Translations under genes and position numbers: made by a program
DNA from: Dastarcus helophoroides
Lineage: Eukaryota; Arthropoda; Insecta; Coleoptera; Bothrideridae
Direction: 5' to 3'
Length of the DNA stretch: 64,000 nucleotides
NCBI GenBank assembly: GCA_028583605.1
Contig: CM053330.1
Location: 22,408,129 to 22,472,128 of the forward strand
Notes under the pieces: generated by a model
Database searches by the model: none
Seen by the model: the letters and a program-made list of their open reading frames with translations, nothing else
What the model was told of the DNA's origin: nothing
Part shown: positions 13,092-24,931 of the stretch, in pieces
Layout: each line of letters starts with the position of its first letter
How positions within the stretch are numbered: the first letter of the stretch is position 1

Positions 13092-13320
13092 TCCGAAATG
13101 CGTCTAGAAAGTGGAGTAGCTGCGACTATCTCTTTTCTCCCCCCCTCTCTCTCCCACTGTGTGTTTCAGCAGATGTTTAAAAGCCATATTTATTTACTTC
13201 GTTTCTCATTTGTAGCAGAAATTTATCACTCCCGATATCACGAGAATGTACTACCTATTCTCTAAATGCTTTATCGACACCATTTTATATCATCGTGTAC
13301 TATCCTCCTTCTATAATCCG
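13092..13320. repeat. Dispersed repeat, copy 2
   Basis: Same block order as 1-215, with AATGCGTCTAGAAAGTGGAG, a pure CT tract (about 13123-13152), CCATATTTATTTAC, ATATCACGAGAATGTACTAC and TATAATCCGG. It begins about 35 bp after the foldback element and ends just before the hAT element at 13435. Confidence 0.7.
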
Positions 13321-13434
13321 GGGGCTGGAGTCTGATTGCTGGAATGATCGACTGTCACTACACACAAATACAAATTTCTTGAGACTCCCAGGCTTAAGTG
13401 TAACTTAATTTTGAAATAGCCCTTGTGTTATATA

Positions 13435-14259
13435 TAGAGAATGCGATCCCGGTCTTTATTTCTAATGGCGGGATTTGGGGATTATATTTAGTCAATCCCG
13501 GGATCCCGGGATTATTTCGGTATTGAGGGTTACAAATAAAAGATAAAAATTTACAACAATGAAAATCAAAATGTAGACAAAAATCAAGATATTTTTCAGT
13601 GTACATGCAGCTAATCTAATCACTCTAACTGATCAGTATTAAGAGTCAGATTAAGGGACTTAAAATAAATCACTCACTCTTTATGTTAAAGTTATAAGTA
13701 CATTTTCAAGAATCAATGAGGGCTCTTTGAATTTACATAAATTGAAAAATCTTTTATGAAGCAAACTTTGCAAATTGTCTGAAAATTAACAAAAATCCCT
13801 CGTTAAATTAATTAAATAGATGAAATTGATGTAACATAGCATCCTAGGATATAGCTAGAAAAGCAAAAATTATTAATCAGTCTCTTTTTTCTCTTAAATA
13901 GAAAGAAAACTAATCTGACAGGAACATCCTAATTTAAATTGCAAAACTATGATCTGAGAAAAAACAACGCGTCCAGTGTCTCATCACCAAACCTTTTGGT
14001 TCAAAATACAAGAATTTTATTTTAAACAAGCATAGCAATCCCACTGAGTTAATTGGCGCTGCTTGTTTCAAATGAAACTTCTTGTATTTTATATTAGTAA
14101 TTTTGTTGAGAGCACTAACACTGAGTATTTCGTTAGGTAAAGTCTATTTTACAATTTTTTTGAAATGATGTTAATTCCGAAAATCTCGGGATCAGAAAAA
14201 TTTAATCTCGAAAATTTCGGTACTAGAAAGCTGTCGGGATCCCGTGATCAAATCTTCTA
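13435..14259. mobile_element. Non-autonomous hAT-like element (825 bp) with 8-bp target duplication
   Basis: The element begins TAGAGAATGCGATCCCGG and ends with the imperfect complement CGGGATCCCGTGATCAAATC followed by TTCTA. It is bounded by a perfect 8-bp direct repeat GTTATATA (13427-13434 and 14260-14267). Subterminal GATCCCGGGAT palindromes lie near both ends (13496-13514 and 14235-14247). The 8-bp duplication is diagnostic of the hAT superfamily. No transposase coding is visible. Confidence 0.85.
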
Positions 14260-14267
14260 GTTATATA

Positions 14268-15860
14268 GCTGATTTTAAAAGATGACGCATTTTTTTTTCT
14301 ATAAAAGTGACATTGCTCACTATTAAAAATAACAATAAAAAACTTGTTGCTGTAGATTTTAACCCTATTTTAATAGTGTTTAGAGAGTAAAAAGTAAACT
14401 TGTTTTTTTATTTTATTTTAAAAAATATATCTAGGTGATAGCTCAGTTTTAATAGTAACTACCTATTTATTATTATTTGACCTGGGAATTATGAGTTCAT
14501 TTTTTCACTTCACTGTACATGCAATAATTGCTAAAAAATAAATTAGATTCAAAATTAATTAACAAGTTATTTAAAAATGAAAAATAAAATGCACTGAAAA
14601 TTCCTCTGCTTTCGCCAACAACAACGCGAGACAGAAGAGCTAAACATGTTATTTGTTTCAGACTGGAAATCAGTATACCCCTTTAAGATGGTCCAAGTTG
14701 TCAGTTTTCTCTCACAAATTTATACAGAGGAGAAAAATCTTAACAAGTTATGTAACAATTTCCTAGTTGTTCAAAAATGGAAAATGTGTACAAAAAAGAG
14801 CAATATCCAAAAAATTACAATGGTCCAAATAATAAAATTAAGGGCCTGTTAATAAGGAGAAGCACCTCCACTTATGAGGGGTAGATAAGGACGTCAGAAT
14901 ACCTGAGGCGATATGCTACCCTATTGTGGGAACGATAATCTCAGGAAACATCGCGAACTTGAAAGGGAACTAAATCACTAAAATGATAATAGAAATTCCA
15001 AAAAAGTGCTCACAATGAGCAAACAGAAACACAAAGTTTCTGTCAGACATAAGAGTTTGGGATTCAACTGTCTGATAAGATCGCTATTCTCTACTGCTGA
15101 CAAATGACAAGTCAGTGCGCTCGGATCTTTTGATAGGAGGTTTACTAGAAGAATTTACCTAAAAACCAAAATATATGTACCAGGAAGCTACTAAATTGTA
15201 ACAGCATACAACCCTAACTGGACTACATGCATTTTTAATTTAAGTGTCTGACAAATACTTAGATTTTTATTTAATATTGTATGATGGAGACCAAATTTTA
15301 TCGAATTTGTTAAAATTGACAATTAAAAATAAAAAAAGACTTGACATGGAAATAATTAAGTATTCTAAATATAAGAATTACTTTAAAATAGTCAAGTTAT
15401 AATATAGCTTGTCCACTATGCTTGAAAACTGGATTTATATTAATACATTTTTAAGGTTAATTTTAACGCAAGAAGAAAAGTATAACATTCACGATGTTTT
15501 CGAAAGACCACTTTCATTTCCTTATTGGAGTTTTTTGGTGTGTTTAATCATTCAAAAGCAATTCTAGACTGGCATTATCTTAACTGAAGACGGCACGTGA
15601 GTCCTAATCCTTTGCCAATCCGAAATTGGGTTTGTATAAAAATAAATAATCCTTAATAAGCTCTTGAAACCAACTCCCCTAGGAATACTCTTTTAGTGTG
15701 TTGCTAAGTATTGTTTTAATTTAAAATATAGGAATAGCAAAGTCGAAATCTTCTATTCGTGATAAAATCCGCTCTAATAAAGCGGAACTGGTTACAATTT
15801 TGTTTCCGTAATTCAGTAATTTGATTTAAATTATGAAACAAAAACCTCGGGACAACTTAC
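14268..15860. other. Intron sequence 3' of the last recognised exon
   Basis: This follows the exon at 15861-16109 in the direction of transcription (minus strand). I found no further exon and no GTPase P-loop coding. The ORF at 14646-14852 has no recognisable product. Nothing else was identified. Confidence 0.5.
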
Positions 15861-16109
15861 CTCGAATTACTAGAAGCAACGGAGTTGTTAGACCTGGATC
15901 TACGACTCTTGAGACTGTCGCCTCGATTAACAACTCCCTTTCCGGTGATAGAGAAGTGTCGCAGCCGGTAGTATTCCTCTTCCACTCCAGTGTTTGGCAT
16001 AGAAGCCACTCGAGAACGCTGTTGGGGCAAACATAAGTAATTTGGTCTCCCTGATGATCTTCCGGGAGTTTTTACTGATTGCGATCGGTTATGATGTGGA
16101 CTGCCGTAT
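15861..16109 (-). CDS. Coding exon 4 (of those visible) of a minus-strand host gene; candidate RGK-type GTPase extension
   Basis: A 249-bp internal exon. The acceptor is a T-poor ...GCTTCAG at 16110-16115 and the donor is a consensus GTAAGT at 15860-15855. The first base A completes an Arg codon split across the 22.7-kb intron (AG at the end of the previous exon), and the exon ends with another split codon (AG). The product runs YGSPHHNRSQSVKTPG, then SMPNTGVEEEYYRLRHFSI, TGKGVVNRGDSLKSRRSRSN and NSVASSNS. I infer, from memory of insect RGK (Rad/Gem/Kir) proteins, that this EEYYRLR...RRSRS...SVASS segment precedes their GTP-binding domain. That domain (P-loop GxxxxGKS) is not in the window. 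Confidence is high that it is coding and modest for the family. Confidence 0.85.
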
Positions 16110-16403
16110 CTGAAGCAAAGATGATACATATGCAGGAAAACTAACTGTACAGTTTAAATATACTGTTAAAACAATAATTAAAACCAGGGCATACATAGAA
16201 GATTTTCTTGCACTGACTTCTTACAATTTTTAAAATATATAGGAAACATCACGAATTATTGCATTTATATTGTTATGCTTATGCTACAAAAACAACACCA
16301 TTAGGCATTTATTGTCTTTATAATTAAACTCGATATGAGACTATATTGTAAGAAAATAGTTTAAATAAAATTTGGTTAAAGAATTTTTCCCCTCAACAAG
16401 TAT

Positions 16404-18625
16404 ACAGGGTGAACCAAATTTGATTTCCACTACAGGGATCTCAGAAACGATTAGAGGTACAAAAAAGCTTAAATGGGCAAAGTAGTGCAGAATTTAAAGC
16501 CTAAAATTTGAATTCCAATCCGGCTTGATTTTATTTAGAAAAAATGGAAAATTGCCATTTTAAATGAGCTGTAACTTTTCCATTTAAGGTCCCTTCGAAA
16601 AAATCAAAAACCGTATTTGGTTATTTTTTAAGGGTTATTTATTGGCGAACGTAAATTTTTTTTTTAAATAAACTATCGAGATAATTATATCAACTTTATT
16701 ATTTCTCATAGACTCCATATTGAGTTTTATCATTTTTAAATTCAGTATATTTTCTGATTTATTTGATATATCACATGCTATACTTCACATGTAGAAAAGT
16801 TGATAAATATATATTTTTTTATATTAAAAAAAAATATAGTAGGCGATGCAAGTGCTTATTTTTAATAATAAAATATATGTGTAATATTAAAATAGTTATT
16901 AGGATAATAATAAACTGCATGGCCCCCTTTAAATGACGAAAACGCCCGTTGCTGTACGTTACAGAAACTTTTTATTATTAAACAAAAACAAATATTAACA
17001 AGGGGATGCAAGTGCCATGATACTTAACGATTTATTTCAAGATAAACTATAGCAAATAATGTTCACTGTTGGAAATCTAAAAACAAATATAACTAATTTG
17101 AACATACACTAAACCAAAAAAATTGGGAAAACTGGTAATAAAATAGCGTACATAGTATTTATGTAAATTAACTGCATGACAAAATCCATTTTTATCTTTA
17201 AATTGTTATCTTTTTTTATTAGAGTATTCCGATGAGATTAATTTTGACTGAAAAGTTTTAAATATTCGGCAATTTGTACTCTTCTAACATTCGAAATTTA
17301 TTCGTGTGACGTGAAATATCCATCAAACCAATATTAGAAACAACTCTCATATTTATGTAGACCCTCTGTTTTAGAATACTTAGCTTTTACAGAAGTCTAG
17401 AACTCACACCTTCCTATGAGATGAGGGTAAGTCTTCCCCAATAAAATTTTCAAGTATGTTTCTGAAAGTTACATAATTTGAAGGGACTTATACACGTTAC
17501 AGTTACTAATAAATATTTCAATATTATATAGTTTGTTACAATATTTTTGGTTTTTCAATAATATTATTACTCTTTAGGGTCTGTATTTTTTATTGTTAAG
17601 AGCTATAGTGATTGCATCGCCTATTATGATTTTTCTTTAGGCGCGTTAAGCGACTAAAGATATAGGACAAAAGAATGGTTTCGTATTGCCAAAAAAAGCC
17701 AGTTTAAACTACTTGCCAGATACTCTACTTCTGAATTTAAATTGACTAAAAGAAAATGTGTATATTATAATGTTTAAGTTGTGTTTTACCTTTTTTTTTA
17801 AATTCGTGTTTTTCGACGACTTTTGAAATTGACACCGAATTACCAAACGTATCGGATTACCAAGATAAGACCTTAATTCGAAAATATAGAAGATTTTAAT
17901 AAAATTGCAGTGCTTTTTTCCAATTACTACATAATTTCGGTAATCCTACACCCCGCTAATCGAACCTCACTAATCCGAACCTCACTAATCCACCACTCCG
18001 CTAATTCGAAAAATCAGTACATTGAAAATATACTTTTTTGAAATATCGTAAAATTTACTATGCAAATATAAAATTTAGATAGTGTGACAGGTTTTTTAAT
18101 ACGCAGTAACTCAAAATAGACAAGATTAAAGACTAGATTGCATACAAATATAAAATACATAAGAACTAGAATTAATAAGTTTAATTTACAAATCATGAAC
18201 TTTTCATTTTTGGTAATAGAATTTAAAAATTAAAAAAAAAACTCTGTTATATCATAGAAGCTTTCATTTCTGTTGCCATTCCTGCTAACTGCCCAAATTT
18301 TTTAAATAATACATTACATTATTTAATCTACTTTGCCGCATTTTAAGTAGGACATGTCATTTTCAAATTAATTTTAAAAAATATACCCAATTCGAAAATG
18401 ATAAAATTCAATATTGTGTCATAAAAAATAATAAAATTGACCAAATTTTTCAGGGAAACAGTTTATTTCAGAAAAATAACGTAGATAATTGAAAAGGCCT
18501 TAAAAAAGTTAACTATAATTTTTAATTTTTTGTAAATAAAAAAGTTACTGATTATTAAAAATGGCAATTTTCAGTTTTTTTTTAAATAAAATCAAGGCGC
18601 ATTGGAATTCAATTGTTTTCTCAGC
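16404..18625. mobile_element. Large element with long inverted arms, right end truncated
   Basis: The left end TATACAGGGTGAACCAAATT has the usual CAGGGTG look. The left arm (about 16500-16770) is the inverted counterpart of about 18370-18625. Matched pieces include AATTCCAATCCGGCTTGATT against its complement AATCAAGGCGCATTGGAATT, AAAATTGCCATTTT, and TGAGTTTTATCATTTT against AAAATGATAAAATTCA. The outer ~100 bp of the right arm is missing. A pogo-like repeat (17620-18320) lies inside, possibly as a nested insertion. No transposase was seen. Confidence 0.6.
17620..18320 (-). repeat. Pogo/Tigger-like non-autonomous repeat (inverted relative to 36950-37400)
   Basis: It contains a short tandem run around 17944-18010 of units reading CTCACTAATCCGAAC. 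In reverse complement it aligns with 36950-37400, sharing AATTTGGGCAGTTA, CTATGATATAAC, GATATTTCAAAAAA, TATATTTTCAATGTAC, the ATTAATCCG-type units and ATCTTTAGTCGCTTAAC. Repeated GGATTA/ATCCGAA wording is common in pogo/Tigger-derived short elements, so that class is an inference. Confidence 0.6.
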
Positions 18626-18776
18626 GGAATATTGTTATTAGTTATTAAATTTTGCCTTTCTTTGCTTGCTTTTTTTTGTCTCTAATAATTTTAGATATTC
18701 CTTTAGTGCATAGTTTATTTTTAATAAATCTACATATAAGTAGGCACTAAAATCCTGATTTTGTCTTGGTAATTTC

Positions 18777-19827
18777 CGGTGGCGGCTGGTAATTTTTTGA
18801 CAGGGGGTGCGCAGATGCAAAAATATTAGTAGTTAAGAGTTTAGTTGACTCCAGAGCCATAGCAAGGTATTAAATTTAAAAGAAAGAAAAGTGATACAAA
18901 AGGTGTGATATTTAATAGTATTTTTACGAATTAAATTTAATTAATATCTTGTAACCTCCAAAATATTTTTGGGTTATCATCTCTAAATTATTTTCATCGA
19001 GTACAAAAAAAAAACATTATCGACATTTCTGAGCCCCTTTAAAGTACTCAGTACGATTTCAGGTCGTTACGGCTCTAGGTTACTTAATTAAAATTGTTTG
19101 CTTTCATAGGAATAAAATGCACTTTTTCATGAAAACTGCATTTAAAGATAAAACGAATTTTATTACAAAGTTTTAATTGAACTCAACAAAAACACAAAAA
19201 AAAATATTTTTTGAACAAAATCCGCTCTACCATCTTTTAAAGAAATAAAGTATTCATTATTTTCTCATCAAAATTGTTTAAATCCAAATTTACAAATTAA
19301 TAATTTGATTCTTGAATAGGTACCGCTACCTCTTTGTGAATAGCGGTACAGTTAAGCCTGTAAGAGGCACAATTAGCAATTGCAATCAGATCAGCCGGCA
19401 CCTACGCATTTAGCATCATAAACCGTAAATACACATTCTAAACTCTGACTCGTACTCACCATTTGGCAATATCTCATAAGCGGAGCGGCGTACCCCGGGC
19501 TAGCTTTAACTTGGTGTTTTATAGTTTATGTCTCCGTATCCCGTGGAGGCCGCTGATAGACATCGCATGGTAGTTACGCTAAGTGGATAATTCTGCGCTC
19601 ACCAACTTCTAAACCAACGTCTAAATTTCCTTATATAATATAACGGAATCTAACATTTGCGTACTTTATTCCAAGTCACTCACAAGTATTATTAGTTAAT
19701 TAGTATATCATTATTTTGTGTTTAAAAATGTAAGAAATCCAAATTTTTTACATTAAACAGAAAAGAATATATCGCCCATTTCTAGAGGAGCGCGCGCTCT
19801 TGCGTTTTTCAAGACCAGCCGCCACTG
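18777..19827. mobile_element. Non-autonomous hAT element (1051 bp) with 8-bp target duplication
   Basis: Terminal inverted repeats are CGGTGGCGGCTGGT (left) and ACCAGCCGCCACTG (right). The flanking 8-mers are GTAATTTC (18769-18776) and GAAATTTC (19828-19835), differing at one base, as expected for an old hAT target duplication. A hairpin TACCGCTA...TAGCGGTA lies inside at about 19320-19348. I see no transposase blocks. The termini match those of the element at 58124-59235, so both belong to one family. Confidence 0.87.
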
Positions 19828-19835
19828 GAAATTTC

Positions 19836-20526
19836 TCAAATGTAATATATGCAAATTTTTAGCTCAGCTCCTAAACAGTAGGCACAATTTAGAATCTGAT
19901 TGAACTCACAAAAAAAATGGAAGGATAAGAGCTTCTGAGTGTGGTAAAGATTTTTAAAAAGAACGCGAACAGAAAAGAAAAAAATATTTAATTGTTTCAT
20001 TAAGGCACACATGTACAGATTGATTGGGTTGACTGTTTCATCATAGTATAACAACTTTGTACATAATTAATAAATCAATTGGATATGCATTCAAGAGAGC
20101 CGACAAAAGATTTATTCTTATAGGATAGTAAGAAATGGGCATTGATGAAGCATTCTAGCTTTTAAAAAACTAACCCTTACAATTTTCAAACAAAGGCAAC
20201 TTAAAAATCTTAAATATTTAAAAAAAAATCATCTGTCCAAAAATGAACAGCCTAATTTGTTACATCGTGTTTTTCTTTAGTTATTAATCGATAAACATTT
20301 TTGAATTTAAATTTCTTGTTCGTTATAGCAATACCTCATTATTTTTATACACAATATTAGTTGTTTAAGAAATAACCGTCCGAACAATCTGTACAGTGAT
20401 TCTTTTATTGGTAAAATATGCATTTATCTTATTTTTACTGGCAGTTTCTATTAAATAACATATGATTACATTATTAGTCGAAGCATTTCTTTCTAACAAC
20501 CACCAGACCGTAGGCTACATACAAAT
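19836..20526. other. AT-rich intron sequence
   Basis: Nothing recognisable. The minus-strand ORF 19836-20054 begins inside the target duplication and is not a gene. Confidence 0.45.
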
Positions 20527-20693
20527 TTATAATTATTAAACTTTATTAACGATTACAACAACAACATATATTAAAAATTCAACGATATTTCGACAAATAT
20601 TTGTTATGACCTGAAATAGTTTCGCTTTTCATCATCATTGAAATTTTTAATATCTGTTGTTTTAATCTTTAATAAAGTTTAATAGTTATGAAT
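20527..20693. repeat. Short foldback sequence
   Basis: Arms 20527-20583 and 20636-20693 are inverted complements with a few mismatches: TTAAACTTTATTAACGATTA against TAATCTTTAATAAAGTTTAA, and ATATTAAAAATT against AATTTTTAATAT. The ~50-base loop contains TATTTCGACAAATATTTG and AGTTTCGCTTTTCATCATCA, reminiscent of Penelope-like tail sequence but without a full hammerhead core. Confidence 0.55.
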
Positions 20694-22319
20694 ATTAATG
20701 AATTCCACAAGGTAGGGGTTAGAAATGTCAATTATATATAAATTACTGAATTTTTGTTTGTAAAGTTAGTTAGTGACATTTTTACTAATTTAAAGGTTGG
20801 TTTAGAACCTTACAATAAACTTCATGTATATATTTATCTAAAATAGAGTCTGAACAAATAGTATCTGACTCGTTTAACCAGAATTGGCATGCTTGGTTGG
20901 GCAACATTCTCCTAATGTATAAATGTGTATTTTGAAGCAGCATCATTCCAGCATTACCTCCACAATTAGATGGTTTTCCAAGGCAACTTTGATCGTTTCA
21001 TTTTCCCAAGTGAAGGGAATCGGAAACCGAGAACTACATTAGCTTTATTGCAAATCTCGTTCTCTCATCAGATTGTGTCTACTTTCAAGATATTTAGGAA
21101 AGGCTTTATTTCAAACCAAAATGATTTTGCTCCCAACGGTTAAAATTGGTTTATTTATAACTGAATTCATTAAATCTAGTACAACCTGTAAAGTTAAATG
21201 AACTTTTTTATTTGTTTATATTTTAACTTTTAACCAGTTACAAAAGTGATATAACTCTAATAATGAAGGTTGTTAAAGGCCTACGAAAGAAAGTTTGATT
21301 GTCAGCGAGATTCGTATAAAAATCGAATACAATCTTAAAGGTTTCATATTTTTATTGCTAGTTTCTCTTCTTCACTTGAATTAAATAACTACCTAACACG
21401 TTCTTAATTAAAAATAAATATAGGATGGGTCGAAAAAAATGGACCAACCCTAAACCGGAGATACTAGACACCGCTAGTTTAAAAAAATACAGGGCATTTA
21501 AAGTTTTAATTTTATTCTAAAATTTCTCAATAAATAAGAAAGCGTTGATGCTATAAGTTTATATTTCATAAGTTTTCTATTTTTGGGTGTGAGCATTACG
21601 AATTTAAGACCTATTTTGACCTTGCTCCTAGAGGGCACTAATTGTATATTGTTATTTCGTAAATTAAAAAAAAATATCTGTTCAATTTTACTTAACTAAG
21701 AATATGAAAGAATGACTAACTCTACAAAGAAAAGGTACCCCTGTATAGGTCTTTTTAATCTGTCTGTTTTAAAGTTATTTGGATTTAAAAGATTCAGAGT
21801 ATTTTGTTATTCTTAAAATATGCATAGATACGGAGAAGCAATCAAAGCAGCAATTATTGGTAATGGTGACAGTAACAAACTTCACATCCAATGTTGCAAG
21901 TGTCTATCACATACCTCAATAAATTTTAAATTTCACTTTCTTAAATGTCAAAATCAAAATTTCCCCATTAGTTTTAAACGTATTTGTCGCTTCTTGAAGT
22001 ATTTTTCGCAATTTACGAAGAAAATTTAATTCCTTCTGATAAACTAAATCCTTCAAATTTAGAAAAATATGGTAATAACTGCACCTGAAAAAATCATGAA
22101 AAATTACACTGAAATATTTAAATGCTTAATAACTTAAACACCAATCGACTTAATTGACTTAAACCGGAATACCTTTTCTTTGTAGACATGATCGAGATTT
22201 TATATCCTTTACTTGTTTTAATCGTAACTTTACACATGATGATTTGAGATGTATAAATAACGGGGTAAAACTAGGTTAAAATAAGCTTAGAATTCGTAAG
22301 AATTCGTAACGCACTGGTC
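20694..22319. other. AT-rich intron sequence
   Basis: No gene. The stretch after 21424 (GATGGGTCGAAAAAAATGGA, then ATACAGGGCATT) has a DNA-transposon flavour, but no paired ends were found. The small ORF 21820-22029 is unrecognised. Confidence 0.4.
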
Positions 22320-22754
22320 CTTGGTTATCTTCAAAAATTGAAATACAAAACTTGTCCCCTGAAACCAAGAAAGATTAAAAAATACAACAAAGGTTGCTCT
22401 AACGTGTTTCGACAGCAAAGCTATCATCTTCAGAGAGATATTTAGTTATTATTATTAGTATCTCCGAATTTCTCCGGATTTTTGTAAAACTTCTGGATCA
22501 TAATGAAAATAATATTTCTCCTTGATATGCCATTTTTTTTCAGTATGACGAATTTCTATGACTTCCAAGAAATTAAGTTTTTTAGTATTATTACAAGTAG
22601 TTAATACTTTTACTGTGTTTGCGCTTGTACGTTTATGTTGTGTTCCTAATAGATGCTTTGCAAAATTTGTTCTTTCTGGATGTTTATTTCTAAAGGCAGC
22701 AAGATGTTCACTGCACCTAATAAAACTTAATTTTTGGAAGCCAAAGAAATTCAC
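22320..22754 (-). pseudogene. Penelope-like element 3' end: GIY-YIG endonuclease fragment plus tail
   Basis: Minus-strand ORF 22754-22455 (99 residues) reads FIRCSEHLAAFRNKHPERTN, FAKHLLGTQHKR, VLTTCNNTKKLNFLEVIEIR. This is the second half of the C-terminal GIY-YIG-type endonuclease of Penelope-like retroelements, with the Arg...Glu-His block and a later Glu in LEVIEI. The GIY-YIG box itself and the reverse transcriptase are missing. After the stop, within about 20 bases, comes a tail with a hammerhead-like motif (22437-22397) and a block ending near 22320 that matches 62790-62910. The coding-then-tail order is the same as at 62308-62910. An inactive 5'-truncated copy. Confidence 0.7.
22397..22437 (-). 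ncRNA. Hammerhead-ribozyme-like motif in Penelope-like tail
   Basis: Minus strand: stem I CUCU pairs with AGAG. The core reads CUGAAGA, stem II GAUAGC-UUU-GCUGUC is fully paired (one GU pair), then GAAA, a tiny stem III (AC..GU), and a UU cleavage-site position before AGAG. One extra U sits between CUGAAGA and stem II, which departs from the consensus. Hammerheads with minimal stem III are known from Penelope-like elements. Activity is not shown by sequence alone. Confidence 0.55.
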
Positions 22755-22960
22755 AAATATTTACAATCGAGACAATTTACACTCATGGACGAGAAGATAC
22801 ATCTTCTGGATACCCCTCTAATTAAAGCTTTGGATGAGAATTCAGATTAGATGGAATGTTCGTAGGAGTCTGTGATCCATGGAGCTTGTTAGCATAGCAA
22901 CGGTTAAACAAACTACTGGTATAACCATCGACGATGCTTAAAAACGAAACCAGGTCCGGA
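22745..22960 (+). repeat. Penelope-like 3' segment in opposite orientation to its neighbour
   Basis: On the plus strand this matches 61075-61265: TTCACA(A/T)ATTTA, AATTTACACT, ACATCTTC(T/C)GGA, GAAGCTTT/AAAGCTTTGGATG, AGATGGAATGTTCGTAGGAG, TGGAGCTTGTTA and AACAAACTACT. It abuts the minus-strand GIY-YIG segment at about 22745, making a head-to-head inverted junction within one retroelement insertion. Confidence 0.6.
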
Positions 22961-23380
22961 CATAGCAAATATTGATTTTATAGAGATATTCTGGACTTTT
23001 TATATCTTCTACTATATTTATCGTTAATAGAGTTTATTAGTTATGAACAAATTTATAGTATAAAAGTATGAAATATAAAAAAATGATGACTTAGAATTGC
23101 TATCAAATCAGGATCTATCTAGATTATTTTGTTGGTTCAAATAACTAAAATAAAATATAAAAACATCGACTTGATTAATCGGTTTTTAAAAAAGTTATGG
23201 GCGTTTGAAAAAAAAAATATTTTTTTAAAATTTATATTGTTTTTTGGTTAAGCAAAAAAAATTCAAAATATACACATGTTTAGGAGATAGTATAAGATAA
23301 CAAGTCGAAAGATGTTGAGTTCAAATTGTTTGATTTGGTGTAGAACACCCCATATACTATTACCAGTTAGTTTTGGTTTG
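22961..23380. other. AT-rich intron sequence
   Basis: No coding or repeat structure recognised. Confidence 0.4.
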
Positions 23381-24218
23381 ACGGCCGTTACTGACAAGGA
23401 AAGGTCGCGAAGTGTCCGGCGCCGATTTTGCTAATTTTTGGATATGTTTTAAAGGACCAAAATCTAAGAGACACGTATTTTTTTTTATCGGCTGATAAAC
23501 GGTTTTAAGGGTAGTTTTACCCCCTCAAAGTTGGGACAAAAAATGCAGATTTTGCTGTTTCTCACATACCAAAAATGATATTCGAGTGGTTTCTTTTTCC
23601 AAAAGTTTTGCTTTGACGAGAAATAAAAGAAAAAAATTGTTTCAAAATTTTCCCACCCCACCAAAAAAATCCTAAAAAATTATTTTATTAGTTTCTCGTC
23701 GAAATACTTTGCTTCAGAAAAAAAAAAGAAAACAAAAATCAGAAAAATACATCCTATCATATACGTATTCGTGTAAGTGGTGTTTACCCCCCAAAAAAAT
23801 TTTCTACGACAAAATCCAAAAACAGGTAAAATTAGTTTTGATGTATAAAATAACATTTATTTTTTTCAAAATTTTGCTGACGTAATTACCATTTTTATGC
23901 TTAAAAAACTTCTAAATGGGGTAGTTTGCCCCCATGAGGGGGGTGGGAAAATTTTGAAAACATTTTTTTCTTTTATTTTTGGTCAAAAGAAAACTTTTAG
24001 AAAAAGAAACGATTCGAATATCATTTTTGGTATGTGAGAAGCACCAAAATCTGCATTTTTTGCCCCAACTTTGAGGGGGTAAAACTACCCTTAAAACCGT
24101 TTATCAGCCGATAAAAAAAATACTTGTCTCTTAGATTTTGGTCCTCTAAAACATATCCAAAAATTAGCAAAATCGGCGCCGGACACTTCGCGACCTTTCC
24201 TTGTGAGCATAACGATCG
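23381..24218. mobile_element. Foldback element with ~270-bp inverted arms
   Basis: Core arms 23394-23665 and 23937-24204 are near-identical inverted repeats. Landmarks on the left with complements on the right are ACAAGGAAAGGTCGCGAAGT, CCGGCGCCGATTTTGCTAAT, ATCGGCTGATAAACGGTTTT, TTACCCCCTCAAAGTTGGG and TTTTCCCACCCC. Weak pairing (CGTTA/TAACG) continues just outside. No clean target duplication was found, so the superfamily is open (MULE or foldback type are possibilities). The ~270-bp centre is non-coding, and the ORF at 24021-24221 is merely part of the right arm. Confidence 0.85.
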
Positions 24219-24931
24219 CATATAAGTTTTAGTTTAGTGTTAATTAGTACCCTAAGTTTGACATGATTAGTGTGCAAAGAATTTGCTAAAAATACTGCGA
24301 GCAATGGGTAATTAATTAACAGTTTCCACCCAGGCATAAAATACGTTTTTGTATGGCTGTTTTAGCATTAATATTTTTCTTGGCAAACAATTTATATAGA
24401 AAAAGGTCCGTTTTTCTATATACGGCTTACGTAGTTGGAATCTAAGAATTGGCATATAGTTAGTCTATGGACTTATAAATAATCCTCTCATGTTAGAATT
24501 TTTCCGATATAAAAAAAAAATAATAATATTAAATTAAAATTGAACTGGCATTTTTTAACTTATATTATGACATTTCAAGGGGCTCATATTAGTAAGAAAA
24601 CATTAATAGGAAACAAACACTCGAATTTATTTTTAGGTTTGTTATGGGCATTTCAGTTAAAGAATAACAAAGCTTTATATAAGTATTAGCCATTTGGTCA
24701 ACACTCGCAATCATATTCAATTTAAAACCTACCAAATATCTTACTTACAACTTACTTTAACAAAATAGTTAAATTTTCAAAAATACAAACTTCAGCTAGG
24801 CATGTTTTAAGCATTTGCTCAAAGATGTTACTCAGTAAACTAGTATGATTTGATGGGGGCCCATATTAGGACCTTTTTCTCTAAAAACTATTTTTATGCC
24901 GAATTTCTAACCTTTCATAAAAACAAAAATA
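24219..24931. other. AT-rich intron sequence
   Basis: Nothing recognisable. Confidence 0.4.

Noticed and set aside
20584..20640. Seventh hammerhead motif in the loop of the foldback at 20527-20693
   Set aside because: The complement has GCGAAAC, but no CUGANGA box and no stem I pairing.
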